Source of the DNA: Bacteroidota bacterium
GTDB taxonomy: Bacteria > Bacteroidota > Bacteroidia > AKYH767-A > OLB10
Assembly (NCBI GenBank): GCA_016717325.1
Contig: JADKFV010000005.1
Location: forward strand, 39,859-103,858
DNA length: 64,000 nt
Direction of reading: 5' to 3'
The notes beneath the pieces were generated by a model. The model was given only the letters and a program-made list of their open reading frames with translations, had not been told where the DNA came from and did not search any database. The number at the start of each line of letters is the position of its first letter. The stretch's first letter is position 1. A program made the position numbers and the translations under genes. Shown here in pieces: positions 26,973 to 38,557 of the stretch.

Positions 26973-28846
26973 TCAAAAAAACCGCAAAGCAACCTTGCCA
27001 CCAATCCACCCTTGTAGTTGATAATTATTGTTGATGACAGTGGTGGTATAGTTGGAGTAGGGGGCAACGTTATTATTGAAGTAAGTAAAATTTCTATCTT
27101 TAATATTAAGCAACAAAACATTAGCAACCGGGCCAACGGCAATCGAAAAATATTTGTTTAAATGTATATCGAATGTAAGCGCAACTTTATTCAAAGTGTT
27201 GAAATGTTCTAATGCCCCTGCTTTGGCAATTTGATTCATAGTAATGTCGAAATCCAAATCGAGCTTGCGGCCAAGGCGTTGTGAAGTGCCTATTCCATAG
27301 CCGTAGTAATGCAGCGGCCGAACAAAATTACGTGGGTCAACACCGGCAGTTACAATATTGTAAAACCTTTTTACTCCGGTGCGAAATGCTACATTCAAAT
27401 AGAAAACTTCGTCTGCCGATATTTCGAACTTATGATAACCCTTTCTGCTAAAATTAAATAAACCAATAGGCACACCACTACATGTATCCGAAAAATTAAA
27501 CACCCCAAGTTGAACGCCCTTTACACATTTTGCATAGTTGATAAAGCCCGAAATTTGCATGCCTCTTACGGTATCCAAGCATACATTTGCAAAGCCCGAA
27601 AGCTGCACACCGTTATGATTTTTTAATCCCACATTACTAAAACCGGCAACATGAAAACCATTGCTTTGTTTGAGCGATACATTTGCAAAACCTGCAGCTT
27701 TCATACCTGTGGTTTTTTTCATCATAATATTAGCAAAACCTGATGCAGCAAAACTTTACTGCTATCCAAACATACATTGGTAAAACCTGCAAGCTGCACC
27801 CCGCTTTGATATTTATTAAACACATTGCAAAAACCGGCAGCGCTTAGTCCATTACTTTGTTGGCCATTGTAGTTAAAAAATCCTGCAAACTGTCCGCCAG
27901 TAATACTGCCACCATTAAGATTACCAAAGCCGGCAAATTGCCAATATGAAACATTATTTCTATCGATATTTAAAAAACCACCAACCTCTAATTTTGTGGT
28001 GCCCATATTATAACCGGCTATTAAATTGAGCGAATAATCATTTACCGTAATTGCGCTCAACGAATGGTTAGTTCCTATGTATGGTAACAACGAAACTTGA
28101 AATTTGTGGTGCAATGTGTCTTTAATATTTTCGACATGCACTTGCTGTAGGTCGTTTATTAAAAGCCGCACCAGCGAAAGATTCTCCACCATGTTTATGC
28201 TGTCATCGTTTTGCTGAGGAGGCAAAGTATCGGTTTGCAAAGTCACCACATTATTTTCTTCGGGATACAATGTGATGTTGTACAGCGTGTTGCCTTTTTG
28301 TTTTATATAAATTACTGTGTCTTTGTAGTTTGCTTTATTTACGAAGAGAATTAATTTTTGTTCCTTATCTTTAATGGTAAGTATATAGTGTCCATATTTG
28401 TCGGAGATTGCAGATAGGCGCGTTTTCTTTTCGTATATACTTGTGTTAGGAATTTTTTCTCCACTTAGTGCATCAATAATATATCCATGTATCTTACTTA
28501 TTTCGGTTGAAGTTGATGGGGCAAGTTTAATAAGTATGATGTGCTTGTTACGTTCTTTATAAGCAACGGTGTTCTCGAAAATAATGTCGAGCACTTCGCG
28601 TACGGTAGCATTTTTTTTAGTCACACTTATTTTTTTGCCATCGTTCACAACGCCCGCTGTATAAGCAAAAGTGAAGCCTCCCTGCGTTTCGATGAGTGAA
28701 AGTATTTCTTGCACCGTTTTATTTTCGGCAGTGATGCTTATTTTCTTTTCGATCAACGGTTGTGCACTCACACTCGAAGTAAATAGAAAAATAAAACATG
28801 TGCATGAAAGTAAAAACAATACTAGTTTATTTACAAGATGCGCCAT
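26973..28846 (-). CDS. STN and carboxypeptidase-regulatory-like domain protein with GF-N surface repeats (apparent frameshift)
   Basis: Third gene of the sigma-FecR operon. Order: signal peptide (to SVSAQ, ~29), a secretin/TonB short N-terminal (STN) domain (~35-105, ITAENKTVQEILSLIETQGG), a CarboxypepD_reg-like domain (~115-195, HGYIIDALSGEKIPNTSIYE), a linker, then about ten short repeats of the form GxQxAGFxN over roughly residues 290-500, ending with GVQLGVFNF and GVPIGLFNF, and a C-terminal strand-rich part ending in ...GKVALRFF. The repeats resemble those of LA_2272-type surface proteins. A TonB plug and barrel are absent. The frame breaks at a TTTT run near 27752; adding one T joins SSKV to FAASGFANIM and yields 624 residues. 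It overlaps FecR by about 20 bp. Confidence 0.75.
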
Positions 28847-29834
28847 AAATGATAATGGTATTGTTTTCGGTTTTGCTTTTTATGTTCAGGGTCTCGGTTA
28901 TTACGTTTACTATGTCTTCAATTTTTCGTTGTGGAATGTGGCATTGATTACACAATTTTTGAGGGCATCGTTTTCTATTTTTATTTTTTCGTCATACAAT
29001 GAATTGAGCACATCGGCAGCATTTTGCAATGTGGTATTATCAAATATTACAAGCTTGTCTTTGTAGGCAGAAATATTGGGAGTAGGTTCGGTAATTGGCG
29101 ATACAACTTCTTTGCTTGTGCTATAGCGTATTTCTTCACCGGCTTTTAAAGTTGTGGGCTGTATTTTTTCGTTATAAATTTTTACTTCTCCACTCAATAC
29201 ACTTATGGTTACAAATTCCGAATCGGGATAAGCTTTACATTAAACGATGTGCCAATATCTTCTATCATCAATCCATTTGCTTCTATTATAAAGGGTGCAT
29301 CATTGTTATGTACCACATCGAAAAAGCTTCACCTTTCAACTGCAGTGTGCGTTTGTTTTTGTATGTATTGTTTGCATAGCTTACTGTTGTTTTTTGTTCA
29401 ATGTAAGTGCTTCCATCGGGCAGTGTATCGGTAAATGCACTATCGAACGATTGCATGGTTATCATTTGTGGCTCATCGTAAAACAATCGAAACATGGTAT
29501 ACGACACACCAATCAAAACAATAAATGCTGCAGCAATACGCCACCACATACTGTTTCGGGGCTTCATTGTAATAATATTGTTTGCAGGAATTTCGCTTTG
29601 CTTCAACTTCAATTTGTCACTTACATTTTTCCAGGCCTGTGTGGCATCAAAATTTTGTTCTGATGTTTGCGCCATTTTATTAGATGAAAATATAACAGCA
29701 GCAATTTCAAATTCTTCAGCGTTTTGGTCGCTTTCGGCTTTCCAATTTTTTATGAAGACTTTTTCGTCATCGCTTGCTTCACCGGCAAAATATTTTGCAA
29801 GCAGCTCATCTATATTATCGTAATTTATTTTCAA
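28827..29834 (-). CDS. FecR family anti-sigma factor (three apparent frameshifts)
   Basis: Inner-membrane anti-sigma regulator. The N-terminal cytoplasmic domain (LLAKYFAGEASDDEKVFIKNW) is typical, followed by one membrane helix (RIAAAFIVLIGVSYTMF, ~95-112), a FecR periplasmic domain (DGSTYIEQKTTVSYANN, LKGEAFFDV) and a DUF4974-like end (ETLNIKSKTENNTIIIYGASC). One missing base must be restored at three places: near 29323 (GEAF/FDVVHNN), near 29231 (NVK/AYPDSEF) and near 28921 (NEK/EDIVNVI). This gives 336 residues, the family's length, with clean motifs across all three joins. The start is TTG (29834), 10 bp after the sigma gene; no ATG is available in frame. Confidence 0.82.
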
Positions 29835-29844
29835 GTTGTTTTTT

Positions 29845-30414
29845 TTATAGTGATGAAATAAACAAGAAGATGATGATGTGAAGATATTCGCGCAATTTTT
29901 CGCGCATAATTTTCAGTGCTTTTCCCATTTGATTTTCTACAGTCTTTGGCGATATGTTTAGTTCGGTTGCGATTTGCGAATACTTCATTTCCTGATAGCG
30001 ACTCATTTTAAAAATAATTTTGCATTGCTCCGGCAATCCTTCTATGGCCGTGTTTATAGCGTTCTGCAATTCCTTTTGCAAAGTCAGATTTATTGTTTGC
30101 GCTTCATTGTGTGTGGCCATGTGATCGGCTGCGTAAAGTTCGCGCACCTTTAAATGTTTTATGTGATTGAGGCAACTATTTTTTACAGCTTTATACATGT
30201 ATGATTTGAATGATACATTATAATTCATTTCGCTGCGGTGTTGCCATGCATTTATAAAAGCGTTTTGTACCATTTCTTCGGCTTCGTCTTTATCGTTTAA
30301 AATATAATTGGCATAATGACATAGCGGTTTATACATATCCTCAAATATTTTTTGGAATGTTTTTTCATCGCTGTTTTTGAATGCGAGGGTAATGTCGGCT
30401 TCTAAAATTTCCAC
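29845..30414 (-). CDS. ECF RNA polymerase sigma factor, Bacteroidota type
   Basis: A 189-residue ECF sigma factor with region 2 at about residues 25-95 (YKPLCHYANYILNDKDEAEEMVQNAFINAWQHR, KSYMYKAVKNSCLNH) and region 4 at about 120-172 (EGLPEQCKIIFKMSRYQEMKYSQIATELNISPKTVENQMGKAL). It is followed 10 bp later by fecR, so it is expected to be held by FecR until an outer-membrane signal arrives. It would activate the downstream genes or distant loci. The C-terminal IIIFLFISSL tail is hydrophobic, a common trait of this family. ATG at 30414. Confidence 0.93.
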   Translation of the reverse strand: MEILEADITLAFKNSDEKTFQKIFEDMYKPLCHYANYILNDKDEAEEMVQNAFINAWQHRSEMNYNVSFKSYMYKAVKNSCLNHIKHLKVRELYAADHMATHNEAQTINLTLQKELQNAINTAIEGLPEQCKIIFKMSRYQEMKYSQIATELNISPKTVENQMGKALKIMREKLREYLHIIIFLFISSL

Positions 30415-30474
30415 AATTTATTATTACAAATGCATGCAATAATAATTAGTTATTTCCGCATTGCCTCAGTTTGG

Positions 30475-31137
30475 TTATAATTTTTTCACATTACCCGAAC
30501 CTGCAATCGTTACATTTATTTTGGGGTCGCCCATATAATATATATTGCCACTGCCATTTATTTTTGCATCTAAATATTTATATGCATTAATTTTAATGGT
30601 GCCACTTCCGTTTATAGTTGCATCGCCATTTTCGGCATATAGACCAGTTGTATTGATAGTGCCGCTGCCATTTATTTCCAGGTTTACATTTTGCACCGAA
30701 TCGTTTTTAATCACCACATCGCCCGAGCCATCAATATCAAAATCGATGGTATTGTTTTCGAAAGGTCCGGTGGCTGTGGTTTTGCTTGAGCCTTCTATGC
30801 GCCCGCCACTGTATGTTGGCGTTTCGATATATACTTTCAATTGGCTGTTGCGAATAAATACTTTATCGCGAATCTGAATTTCGAGGGTGCTGCCATTCAC
30901 TTCTGTTTCTATGTAAGGCAACAAGTTTGCATAATCGGTAACGGTAACTTTTACTACCGGGCCATAAACAATATTTACTTCGGCCGAGCCATACATGTTT
31001 ATTTTTTCGAAGGATGACACGTTTCTTTCTTGCGTTTTTATGCTGCCTTCGCCACATATGCGTTCTCTAAGGCACGATGTGGTTGCGAGCAAAGTCACAC
31101 TCATCATCACTAAAATCATTTTGTTTAAATTTCTCAT
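30475..31137 (-). CDS. Head-GIN domain (DUF2807) lipoprotein
   Basis: A 220-residue lipoprotein with lipobox ATTSC22 and one DUF2807 domain (about 45-220), a right-handed beta-helix-like fold built from turns that each contain a GSG step: DGSGDVV, NGSGTINT, NGSGTIKI, NGSGNIYY, AGSGNVKK. The function is not known; the family is frequent in Bacteroidota, often near sigma/anti-sigma systems. It lies 60 bp upstream of the ECF sigma gene on the same strand, so it might be its first partner or regulon member. ATG at 31137. Confidence 0.88.
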   Translation of the reverse strand: MRNLNKMILVMMSVTLLATTSCLRERICGEGSIKTQERNVSSFEKINMYGSAEVNIVYGPVVKVTVTDYANLLPYIETEVNGSTLEIQIRDKVFIRNSQLKVYIETPTYSGGRIEGSSKTTATGPFENNTIDFDIDGSGDVVIKNDSVQNVNLEINGSGTINTTGLYAENGDATINGSGTIKINAYKYLDAKINGSGNIYYMGDPKINVTIAGSGNVKKL

Positions 31138-31427
31138 TTTGTATTCTTTTATCAGTTATTTTATTGCGTTATATAAATAAGACAACCGAAAAAGGATATA
31201 CCCCTACGAGGAATAAAAATATTTTTAACCACTCAGTATGCCTTTAGTTATTTTAAATGTTTTATCATTATATAGATTGCCATTGTCAAAGATTTAGCTC
31301 AATGTCATTAAGTAAAGCAATTAGCAATAAAAGTTCTATGAGCTGTATTTTAGTACATCACTTTTTCGAAATATACTTGCCTTTATGAAAAACGCCATTA
31401 CTAAAAAACTGATTTCAATTCTTGGAT

Positions 31428-31588
31428 GTCCCGTAGGGACTGCCGCTTGGTAACAGAAGAGCAACGCCCTCATGGTCTTTGTCCTGTAAGGACTGCCCAA
31501 TGACGGTAAGTGAAGGCTGAAAAATGGGTAGTGCCTACGGCACAAACAAATCCAGTTTTTGCTTATTACAGCGGTAATCCCTACGGGA
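31428..31588. repeat. Cluster of GTCCCGTAGGGAC/GTGCCTACGGCAC palindromes
   Basis: In the 520-bp gap 31138-31657 four short palindromes lie close together: GTCCCGTAGGGAC (31428-31440), GTCCTGTAAGGAC (31481-31493), GTGCCTACGGCAC (31531-31543) and TCCCTACGGGA (31578-31588). They match those flanking the HUH transposase at the window's left end. The rest of the gap is AT-rich and shows no gene. Confidence 0.8.
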
Positions 31589-31657
31589 TAAAAACGAATT
31601 TTCTTAATTAATGAGATAAGACTTTAGCCTTGAGTTGTTATAAATATTTTTAGAATT

Positions 31658-33097
31658 CTATTTATCCCCTCGAAAAAGCAATTTTACTTGTTGCAGTTTG
31701 AATAATTGCAGTAGAAAAGCAAAAAGCAAAATGGCGGTAAAGACCATACCGGCCGATAGTATCCATGGTATAGTAAGCAAACTTGAAGCGTAGCTAAGGC
31801 CAATGGCGAATACTATGAGTATACAAAACTTGAGCAGGAGGGTTACGTCCGTTTTGAAATTGAATAACCTGTGCACCAGTATAAGTTGTGCCACAGCCAT
31901 ACATAATTGAGTGAGTGTGCCGGCAATGGCTGCACCTTTGGCTTTATATATTGGTATTAAGATGGCGTTGAGTACAATGTTTACCACCATGCCCATAAAA
32001 GCTAAGCGGTTGAGGGTTTTCAAATTTCCGTTTGCGGTAAGCAATGTGCCAAAAATATAGTTTGCACAAATGCATGCTAAACTTATCATTATAATAGAAA
32101 GTATGACTGACGACTGGTCCACGTGATTATGATAAAGCATCGACATTATTTTGTAGTTGTAAAAAAAACAAATGCTCACCACTGCAACCACAGGAATAAA
32201 AACAATGGTAAAAGAAAGTTTTGTGAGTGACTCCACAGGGTTGTTATTTTTAAGCATATGCGAAAACATCGGTAATAACAGCACTGCAAATAAATATCCT
32301 ATCATATTTGATGCTTCGAGCAGGCGGTAAGCCTGTGCATAAATGCCCGATTGCAAAGCGCCATCGAGTGGCAACATACGCTCAAGCATAATTACATCTA
32401 TGCGATTATAAAAGGTCATCAATAAAATTAATAAAGCGAAGGGAAAACTCTTTTTCAATATCATTAGGTTGAAAGCCTTGTTCCATCGCGGTTTTATAGT
32501 GCCTGCCTTTTTGCCCAAAACAATTAACGTGATAAATAAAGTAACTCCGTATGCTACCGATTGAGTGTAAATAAAATATTCGATTTTATAATCCTGTTTA
32601 TCAAAAAGTAATAAAGCACCGGTAATAAGTATCAATAAAATTCTATCGGTAATGCTGATGATACTATCAGTACGAAAAAATTGCAATGCCGCCAGATTGG
32701 AACGCAAGTACAAAATGGTAGACAACAAAACCTGATTGAAGCACAGTAAAATAAGCATTTGAAATTGCACTGCATGGTAGCGAATACAAAACGCAACTGT
32801 GAGGGTAACTAAAATATATACCAGCGACAATACCATGCGCAATGAAAGTATAGAGCCCAAATGTTTTTGAACCAAATGCCGGTTTTGCGATATGTTGCGG
32901 TTGTTAAAATTAGTAATACCAAAGTCGAGAAAAATATTTAGCAACAATGATAAACTGAACAAAGTGTTATACAAGCCATATTCAGCAGTGCCAACCGTAT
33001 TTTGCACAGCAGGTTCAATCACCAGTATGCCAAAATGGTTTTACCAGTGTATTGACTGCCAGTAAAAGAAAATATTCTTTACGAATTTTTTTTGCAT
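31658..33097 (-). CDS. Oligosaccharide flippase (Wzx/MVF-like) membrane protein (two apparent frameshifts near the start)
   Basis: Polytopic membrane protein with about 12-14 helices, of the polysaccharide flippase (MOP) superfamily. It would move lipid-linked glycan units across the inner membrane. Typical stretches are GTAEYGLYNTLFSLSLLLNIFLDFGITNFNNRNISQ near the N terminus and paired hydrophobic segments all along. The reading frame beginning at 33022 lacks the first helix. An ATG at 33097 opens with QKKFVKNIFF; restoring one base at a TTTT run and dropping one base near 33033 gives LLAVNTLVKPFWILVIEPAVQNTVG, the normal N terminus, total 479 residues. Sugar specificity is unknown, and no other capsule gene is adjacent. 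Confidence 0.82.
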
Positions 33098-33246
33098 GCG
33101 ATAGTGATGTTAGCTTACGCTAATCAAAATATATTGTTGTACAGTTTACTTTCTTTATAGAAATAATATTTCATTTGCTAAACCAAACTTGGCAAAAGAA
33201 ATAAAAAGGAACGAGCATATATGTATTGCAAATAAATAATGTTTAC

Positions 33247-33849
33247 ATGGCATTGTTAGAATATAACGAAAGCGAAAAAATAGTTGCCGGTTGCGATGAA
33301 GCCGGCCGAGGTTGCCTTGCAGGCCCTGTGGTAGCGGCTGCGGTTATTTTGCCAAAAGGATTTATACATCCCTTGCTTAACGATTCGAAAAAATTATCGC
33401 AAACAAAGCGCGATGCCTTGCGTAAAATTATTGAGGCCGAAGCAATAGATTATGCCGTAGCGATGGTTGATGTGCAAACTATCGACAGAATAAATATTTT
33501 GAATGCATCCATTTTGGCTATGCATCATGCTCTTGCGAAATTAAAAACCACACCCGGATTTATTATTGTAGATGGCAATCGATTTAAACCATATAAAAAT
33601 ATTACTCACCAAAGTATAGTGAAAGGCGATGGAAAATATACAGCAATAGCTGCGGCAAGTATTCTTGCAAAAACCCATCGCGATGAACACATGTTGCTAT
33701 TGCACAATGACTACCCTCAATACAAGTGGGATAAAAACATGTCGTATGCTACGGCAGCACATGTTGCCGCAATTCGTGAGTTTGGATATACGCAGCACCA
33801 CCGAAAATCATTTCATCTCAAGGCTTTTCAGCTAAGCACTTTTCAATAG
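33247..33849 (+). CDS. rnhB: Ribonuclease HII
   Basis: Removes ribonucleotides from DNA and RNA-DNA hybrids by Mn/Mg-dependent cleavage. The catalytic DE pair lies in GCDEAGRGCLAGPVVAAAVI (D17, E18), followed by LNDSKKLS, the third aspartate in FIIVDGNRF and the KGDGKYTAIAAASILAKTHRDE helix. About 200 residues, the usual size. The ATG at 33247 is preferred over an upstream TTG because the conserved core begins about 15 residues later. Confidence 0.95.
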   Translation: MALLEYNESEKIVAGCDEAGRGCLAGPVVAAAVILPKGFIHPLLNDSKKLSQTKRDALRKIIEAEAIDYAVAMVDVQTIDRINILNASILAMHHALAKLKTTPGFIIVDGNRFKPYKNITHQSIVKGDGKYTAIAAASILAKTHRDEHMLLLHNDYPQYKWDKNMSYATAAHVAAIREFGYTQHHRKSFHLKAFQLSTFQ

Positions 33850-33959
33850 TCATTATTAACAAACGGTTGTATATAAGTGTTTGGGTGGCCATGCCCACTA
33901 TCACATTAACACTTTAGTTTTGAGAACTTTATATCAAAAGAATTTTTACCGAAAAGTAA

Positions 33960-36661
33960 ATGACCAGACTTATACAGTCGTCACTCATTGCAGTTATTAT
34001 TTTGTTGGCAATAGCCTTCGGGTTTTATTATTTTATTAATAAGGGCGCAGGCATAGAAGCGGTAATGAAGGCTGTTCCATCAGATGCGGCATGTGTTTTA
34101 AAAATGAAACTCGATGCCGAAACTGCCGAAGAAATTTCAAAAAATGTTTTACTCACAAAATTTCGGTACGTACCGGCCATCGAAAAATTTAATGCTTTAC
34201 TTCAGCGAATAAAAGATGAGTCGGCTGCCGGTTCGCCATTTCAAATTTTTGCCAACAACGATTTGTTTCTTAGTGTGCATGCCACCAAAACCAATAATTT
34301 CGATGTGCTTTATCTTATGCCAACCACACAGGTTACCAGCGAAGAAATGAAAACGCTTGCCGAATCGGTTTGGGGCAAAATTACTAATGTTCAAAACGCA
34401 ATTATGATGGTATCGATATCAATCAGTTTACAATCAACAATTCGGAATTTTGTTTTGCCAATATGGAAAAGGTTATGGTGGCAAGTTTTACTCCTTACCT
34501 TATTGAAGATGCAATACGGCAAGTAAATGTAGGTGCCAATAATGATGTGTCGAATTTGTTTTTGGCAAGTGTTACAGAAAAAGATGCAAACAATAGCTCA
34601 CCTGTCAAATTGTTTTTACACCACACCAACTTCAATAAATTTCTTAATTTGTTTTCAAATAGCACCATCAACAATAATGCAGCATCATGCTTTAGTAACT
34701 TTAATATTTCGATTGATGAAAATGTAATTGACCTTACCGGCAAAACTTCGTTTAAAGATAATGCTAATTTTCTTTCAACATTTATAGGGCAGCAGCCTGT
34801 AGCGCTCGATGTATTGGAGTATTTACCCGCAAATACTGCCATGTTTACAACCTATGGTTTTAGTAACAAAGAATTACTCAAATCACAACTCAAAGGGTTT
34901 TATGCATCGAATAATGATTATAAGGAGGCCATTAAAATTTGTTCCACTGCCGAAATAAAAGCAAAAGCTGCAGTTTCGAAAACTATTGATGAATTGATAG
35001 GCAACGAAATTACACTTGTTGTTACAGAACCATCGGGTGCCGATTTAGCCAACAGCAGCTACGCATTTGTAACAAACGAAAATGCCCGTTCGCGAATATT
35101 CAGGGCGGTAGCTTTAGCCAAGTCAATTAAAAGTGACGATGCCTACAACGAAAATTATAAAAATCGCCAAATAGTAAAACTGCCCGATGGTCCGTTTTTG
35201 CAGGTATTATTTGGTAATCAATTCGATGGTATTACCGGCAATTATTTGGCCGCAATAGGGCAGTGTATTGTGTTTGCAAATTCTGCATCGGCCTTGAAAA
35301 TTATTATTGATAAAAATGAGTCGAAACAACTTTTTAAGAACAGCAGCAATTTCAATCTTATTAAGTCGAAAATAAATATCCAATCTAACCAAATACAATA
35401 TTACAATCCCGATATGATGGATAATTATCTTGTGGCAAGTATAAATCAGGAATGGATAAATGCCTATCAAAATTATCGCATACCTGTTTCTAATATTGGT
35501 CACGTTGTAATTAATTATGCAGCAGGCGAAAAAGACATGACCACAGAATGTGTAATAATATCATCGCCAAAAATTGTGCGCACACTTGATTTATTCTGGA
35601 CCTTCGAACTTCCGTCAACAATGTTGGGTGAGCCACATAAAGTATGGTGCGATAACGATACCGTTAATTACATTGTAGCACAAGATACATCGCAACAAAT
35701 ATTGGTACTAAATAAAAATGGCCGTATAGTAAATACTATTCCTTTCAATGGTCAGATTCAAAGCCGCGTATATGCTGTGGATAAAGGTGACAACGATGAA
35801 TATTATCTTACCTTCACTACCGACACCACATGGTATATGATGAAAGTAGATGGCACTCCGGCCGATGGTTTTCCACGCAGATTACCTTCACGTGTTTCGG
35901 CATCGTTTTCGATTTTCGATTTTGATGAGAATAAAAATTATGATGTTTTTATTCCTTGTAACAATGGCATTGTTTACAAATACAATGTGCAAGGCATTCC
36001 AAATTCTGAGTGGAATTATCAAACCACATCCACCGATAAATTTATCGAACCTTTTCAAGTTGTGTCATGCATGGATAAAATGTTATTGGGAGGCATCACA
36101 GCAACCAGCGAATTAATACTTATCAATCGTGAGTCGGGCATAAGCGAAATTACCCCACAACCACTATATTCTAAAAAAGATTTGAGTGTTTTAAATATTG
36201 ATAAAACCAAATGTCAGTTCGCATTTCTTGATACTACAGGTGTTGTGAAAATGCTGGATAAAGAATACAAAGTCACCGATGCTCAATTAATTGGAATGCC
36301 TTACTTAAATGTTTTGTTCGATGATATTACAGGTGAAGGTATCAATCATTTTTTAACCCTCGATAGTAAAAATATCGCTGCCTACACACAGGATAACACA
36401 GAATTGTTTCAATATCCTTTGCCACGCGAAGGTGCCGAAAAACTAATGCTGATGAATACCGAAAACAATGAAAAAGTTTATACTATATACCAGCACAGGC
36501 AATAGTTCTGTTTCGCTAATCAGTGCCGATGCAAAATGGATAAAAGGTAGTAACCTAAAACGCTTAGCATGCCTTTTATTACCGATATGAATAACGATGC
36601 TAACAGTGAAGTTGTACTAAAAACAGGAGAGAAGACTATATCGGTTTATACTATAAAGTAG
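33960..36661 (+). CDS. Large membrane-anchored protein, possibly DUF3352-like (three apparent frameshifts)
   Basis: N-terminal membrane anchor (LIQSSLIAVIILLAIAFGFYYF, residues ~4-25), then a large extracytoplasmic domain beginning VMKAVPSDAACVLKM, which resembles DUF3352 proteins of Bacteroidota. The second half (from about residue 540) has propeller-like strands (QQILVLNKNGRIVNTIPFNGQ, FSIFDFDENKNYDVFIPCNNGIVYKYNVQG). Frame corrections are needed near 34400 (one base missing: VQN/RNYDGIDINQF), near 36487 (one extra) and near 36567 (one missing: LA/SMPFITDMNND). The joined protein is 900 residues and ends at TAG 36659-36661. Function is unknown. The gene follows rnhB by 110 bp. Confidence 0.62.
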
Positions 36662-36863
36662 GGGGTTGTTTATTTGAAGTGTAATAGTTTAAGTTTATGT
36701 CAAAAGTACTTAAGTTATTTTTTTTTGACCTCCGTCAACACCACACATTTAACAGTGCTTTTCCTCAGAGTTCCAATGTGTCGATCCTTTTTATTCCCTT
36801 GTTTCTATATTTATGAGATTTAGAAATTAAGTTTTTTGAATTTCTGCAAACTTGCCAAAAAAC

Positions 36864-36892
36864 AAAAAAGCCGGCTCCTAGCGGAGACCGGC
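36864..36892 (-). terminator. Intrinsic terminator for the htrA transcript
   Basis: On the minus strand GCCGG-T-CTCC, loop GCTA, GGAG-CCGGC followed by six T (plus strand 36864-36869 is AAAAAA). Nine base pairs with a one-base bulge. It lies about 210 bp past the htrA stop codon, the only upstream minus-strand gene. The remainder of 36662-37102 shows no gene. Confidence 0.7.
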
Positions 36893-37102
36893 CCTACGAA
36901 AAGTATTACAACCCTAAACCTATATCATTATAGAATGAAATTCTTTTCAATTAATGAGACAAAAGTAAACTTCAAAAATTAATTTAAAATGACGTTCGCC
37001 CCATTCTACTTACCCTATCAAATATGTAAAGAACTTCGTTTATTTTTCCTTTTGATTGGGTGCGCAAATGTAAAAATACTTTTCACTTTGAAACAAATAT
37101 TT

Positions 37103-38557
37103 TTAATCTTTTAACGCAACCCCGTACCAGGCTCTCATTCCATTGGGATAAACTCCTTCTATGAGTACACCGCCTGTTTTATTTTTAAGTGCCGATATTA
37201 CATCGTTGGTATCGCCAACAGGCTGACGGTCGATGCTGGTGATGATGAAACCTTCTTTTATTCCTGCATTGCTAAGTTTGCCGTTGTTAAGTTGTTCAAT
37301 CTTAACTCCATTTTCAATTCCAAGTTTCAGCTTATCATCGTTATCAACATTTCCCAGCGTAGCACCAAGCAAATCAATATCCTCGTTTTTTATAACATTT
37401 GTATTCCCTATTTTGTTTTTAAGAGTAACAAAAGTTTCTAAAGATTTTCCTTCCCGCACATATTCTACTTTTACTTTATCTCCCGGACGTTTTGAACCTA
37501 CAGTTTCCAATAATTTTGCCTGAGATGTAATGTCTTGATTATCAACTTTTAATATTACATCACCGGGTTCCAGACCTGCTGCCTTGGCACCACCGTCTTC
37601 GCTTAATCCTTGAATGTAAACTCCTTTTACATCGTCAAGATTTTTAGACTTAGCAAGGTCGGCATCCACCTGGCGCGATACAATTCCAAGAAAACCACGT
37701 TGAACAGCGCCATACTCTATAAAGTCCATTACAATTTTGCGTACAATATTTACAGGCACAGCAAACGAATACCCCGAATAACTGCCGGTATTGGATGCAA
37801 TGGCCGTGTTTATTCCTATTAACTCGCCATTGGTATTTACCAACGCACCACCACTGTTGCCGGGGTTTACAGCGGCATCTGTTTGTATGAATGATTCTAT
37901 AGGATTGTTACCGCCTTGTATAATATTGATATTGCGTGCTTTGGCACTAACTATTCCCGCTGTAACAGTAGAGTTTAGCTCGAATGGATTTCCAACTGCC
38001 AGTACCCATTGTCCAACTTTTACATCTTCGCTATTGCCATAAGGTATGTAGGGTAATTTATCGGCATCTATTTTTACCAACGCTAAATCGGTCGAAGGGT
38101 CGGTGCCTATAACTTTGGCTTCATACTTCTTATTGTCGTTCAATGTTATTTCTACTTTTTCGGCATTTGCTACCACATGATTATTGGTAACAATATATCC
38201 ATCATCACTAATTATAACGCCTGAACCTGTTGAAGCAAGTTCTTGTTGAGGCCTTTGCCGCTGCCCTGGGCCACCAAAAAAGAAATCTTCGAATGGGTTA
38301 TAAAATCCGGTATTTTGGCGTGTGCTATAAATTGTTTTTACATGTACTACACCATGCACCGTGCTTGCTGCCGCTTCTGTAAAATCGACAACGCCTGCAG
38401 CATTTGACACATTTCCTGTAAAGCGGGCCGGAGTATAATTGCGCCCCATATTGCCTGCCGGTGTTTTTGTAAAATGGTTCGTAACCGTAATGGTTGCAGC
38501 ACTACCAATTGCTCCTGCAACTATGAGCATTGCTAAACTTTTAAAACTATTTTTCAT
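37103..38557 (-). CDS. HtrA/DegP-family serine protease (Do-like)
   Basis: Periplasmic protease-chaperone of 484 residues from the ATG at 38557. It has an N-terminal membrane anchor or signal (LAMLIVAGAIGSAATI), a trypsin-like domain with catalytic H127 (TNNHVV), D157 (STDLALVK) and S235 (GNSGGAL), and two PDZ domains (about 270-365, GFLGIVSRQV...GVYIQGLSEDGGAKAAGLEPGDVI; and about 385-475, KEGFIITSIDRQPV). It degrades misfolded envelope proteins and is usually stress-induced. A longer reading from a TTG at 38647 would add 30 residues without a normal signal peptide, so the ATG is preferred. Monocistronic with a terminator at 36864-36892. Confidence 0.94.
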   Translation of the reverse strand: MKNSFKSLAMLIVAGAIGSAATITVTNHFTKTPAGNMGRNYTPARFTGNVSNAAGVVDFTEAAASTVHGVVHVKTIYSTRQNTGFYNPFEDFFFGGPGQRQRPQQELASTGSGVIISDDGYIVTNNHVVANAEKVEITLNDNKKYEAKVIGTDPSTDLALVKIDADKLPYIPYGNSEDVKVGQWVLAVGNPFELNSTVTAGIVSAKARNINIIQGGNNPIESFIQTDAAVNPGNSGGALVNTNGELIGINTAIASNTGSYSGYSFAVPVNIVRKIVMDFIEYGAVQRGFLGIVSRQVDADLAKSKNLDDVKGVYIQGLSEDGGAKAAGLEPGDVILKVDNQDITSQAKLLETVGSKRPGDKVKVEYVREGKSLETFVTLKNKIGNTNVIKNEDIDLLGATLGNVDNDDKLKLGIENGVKIEQLNNGKLSNAGIKEGFIITSIDRQPVGDTNDVISALKNKTGGVLIEGVYPNGMRAWYGVALKD

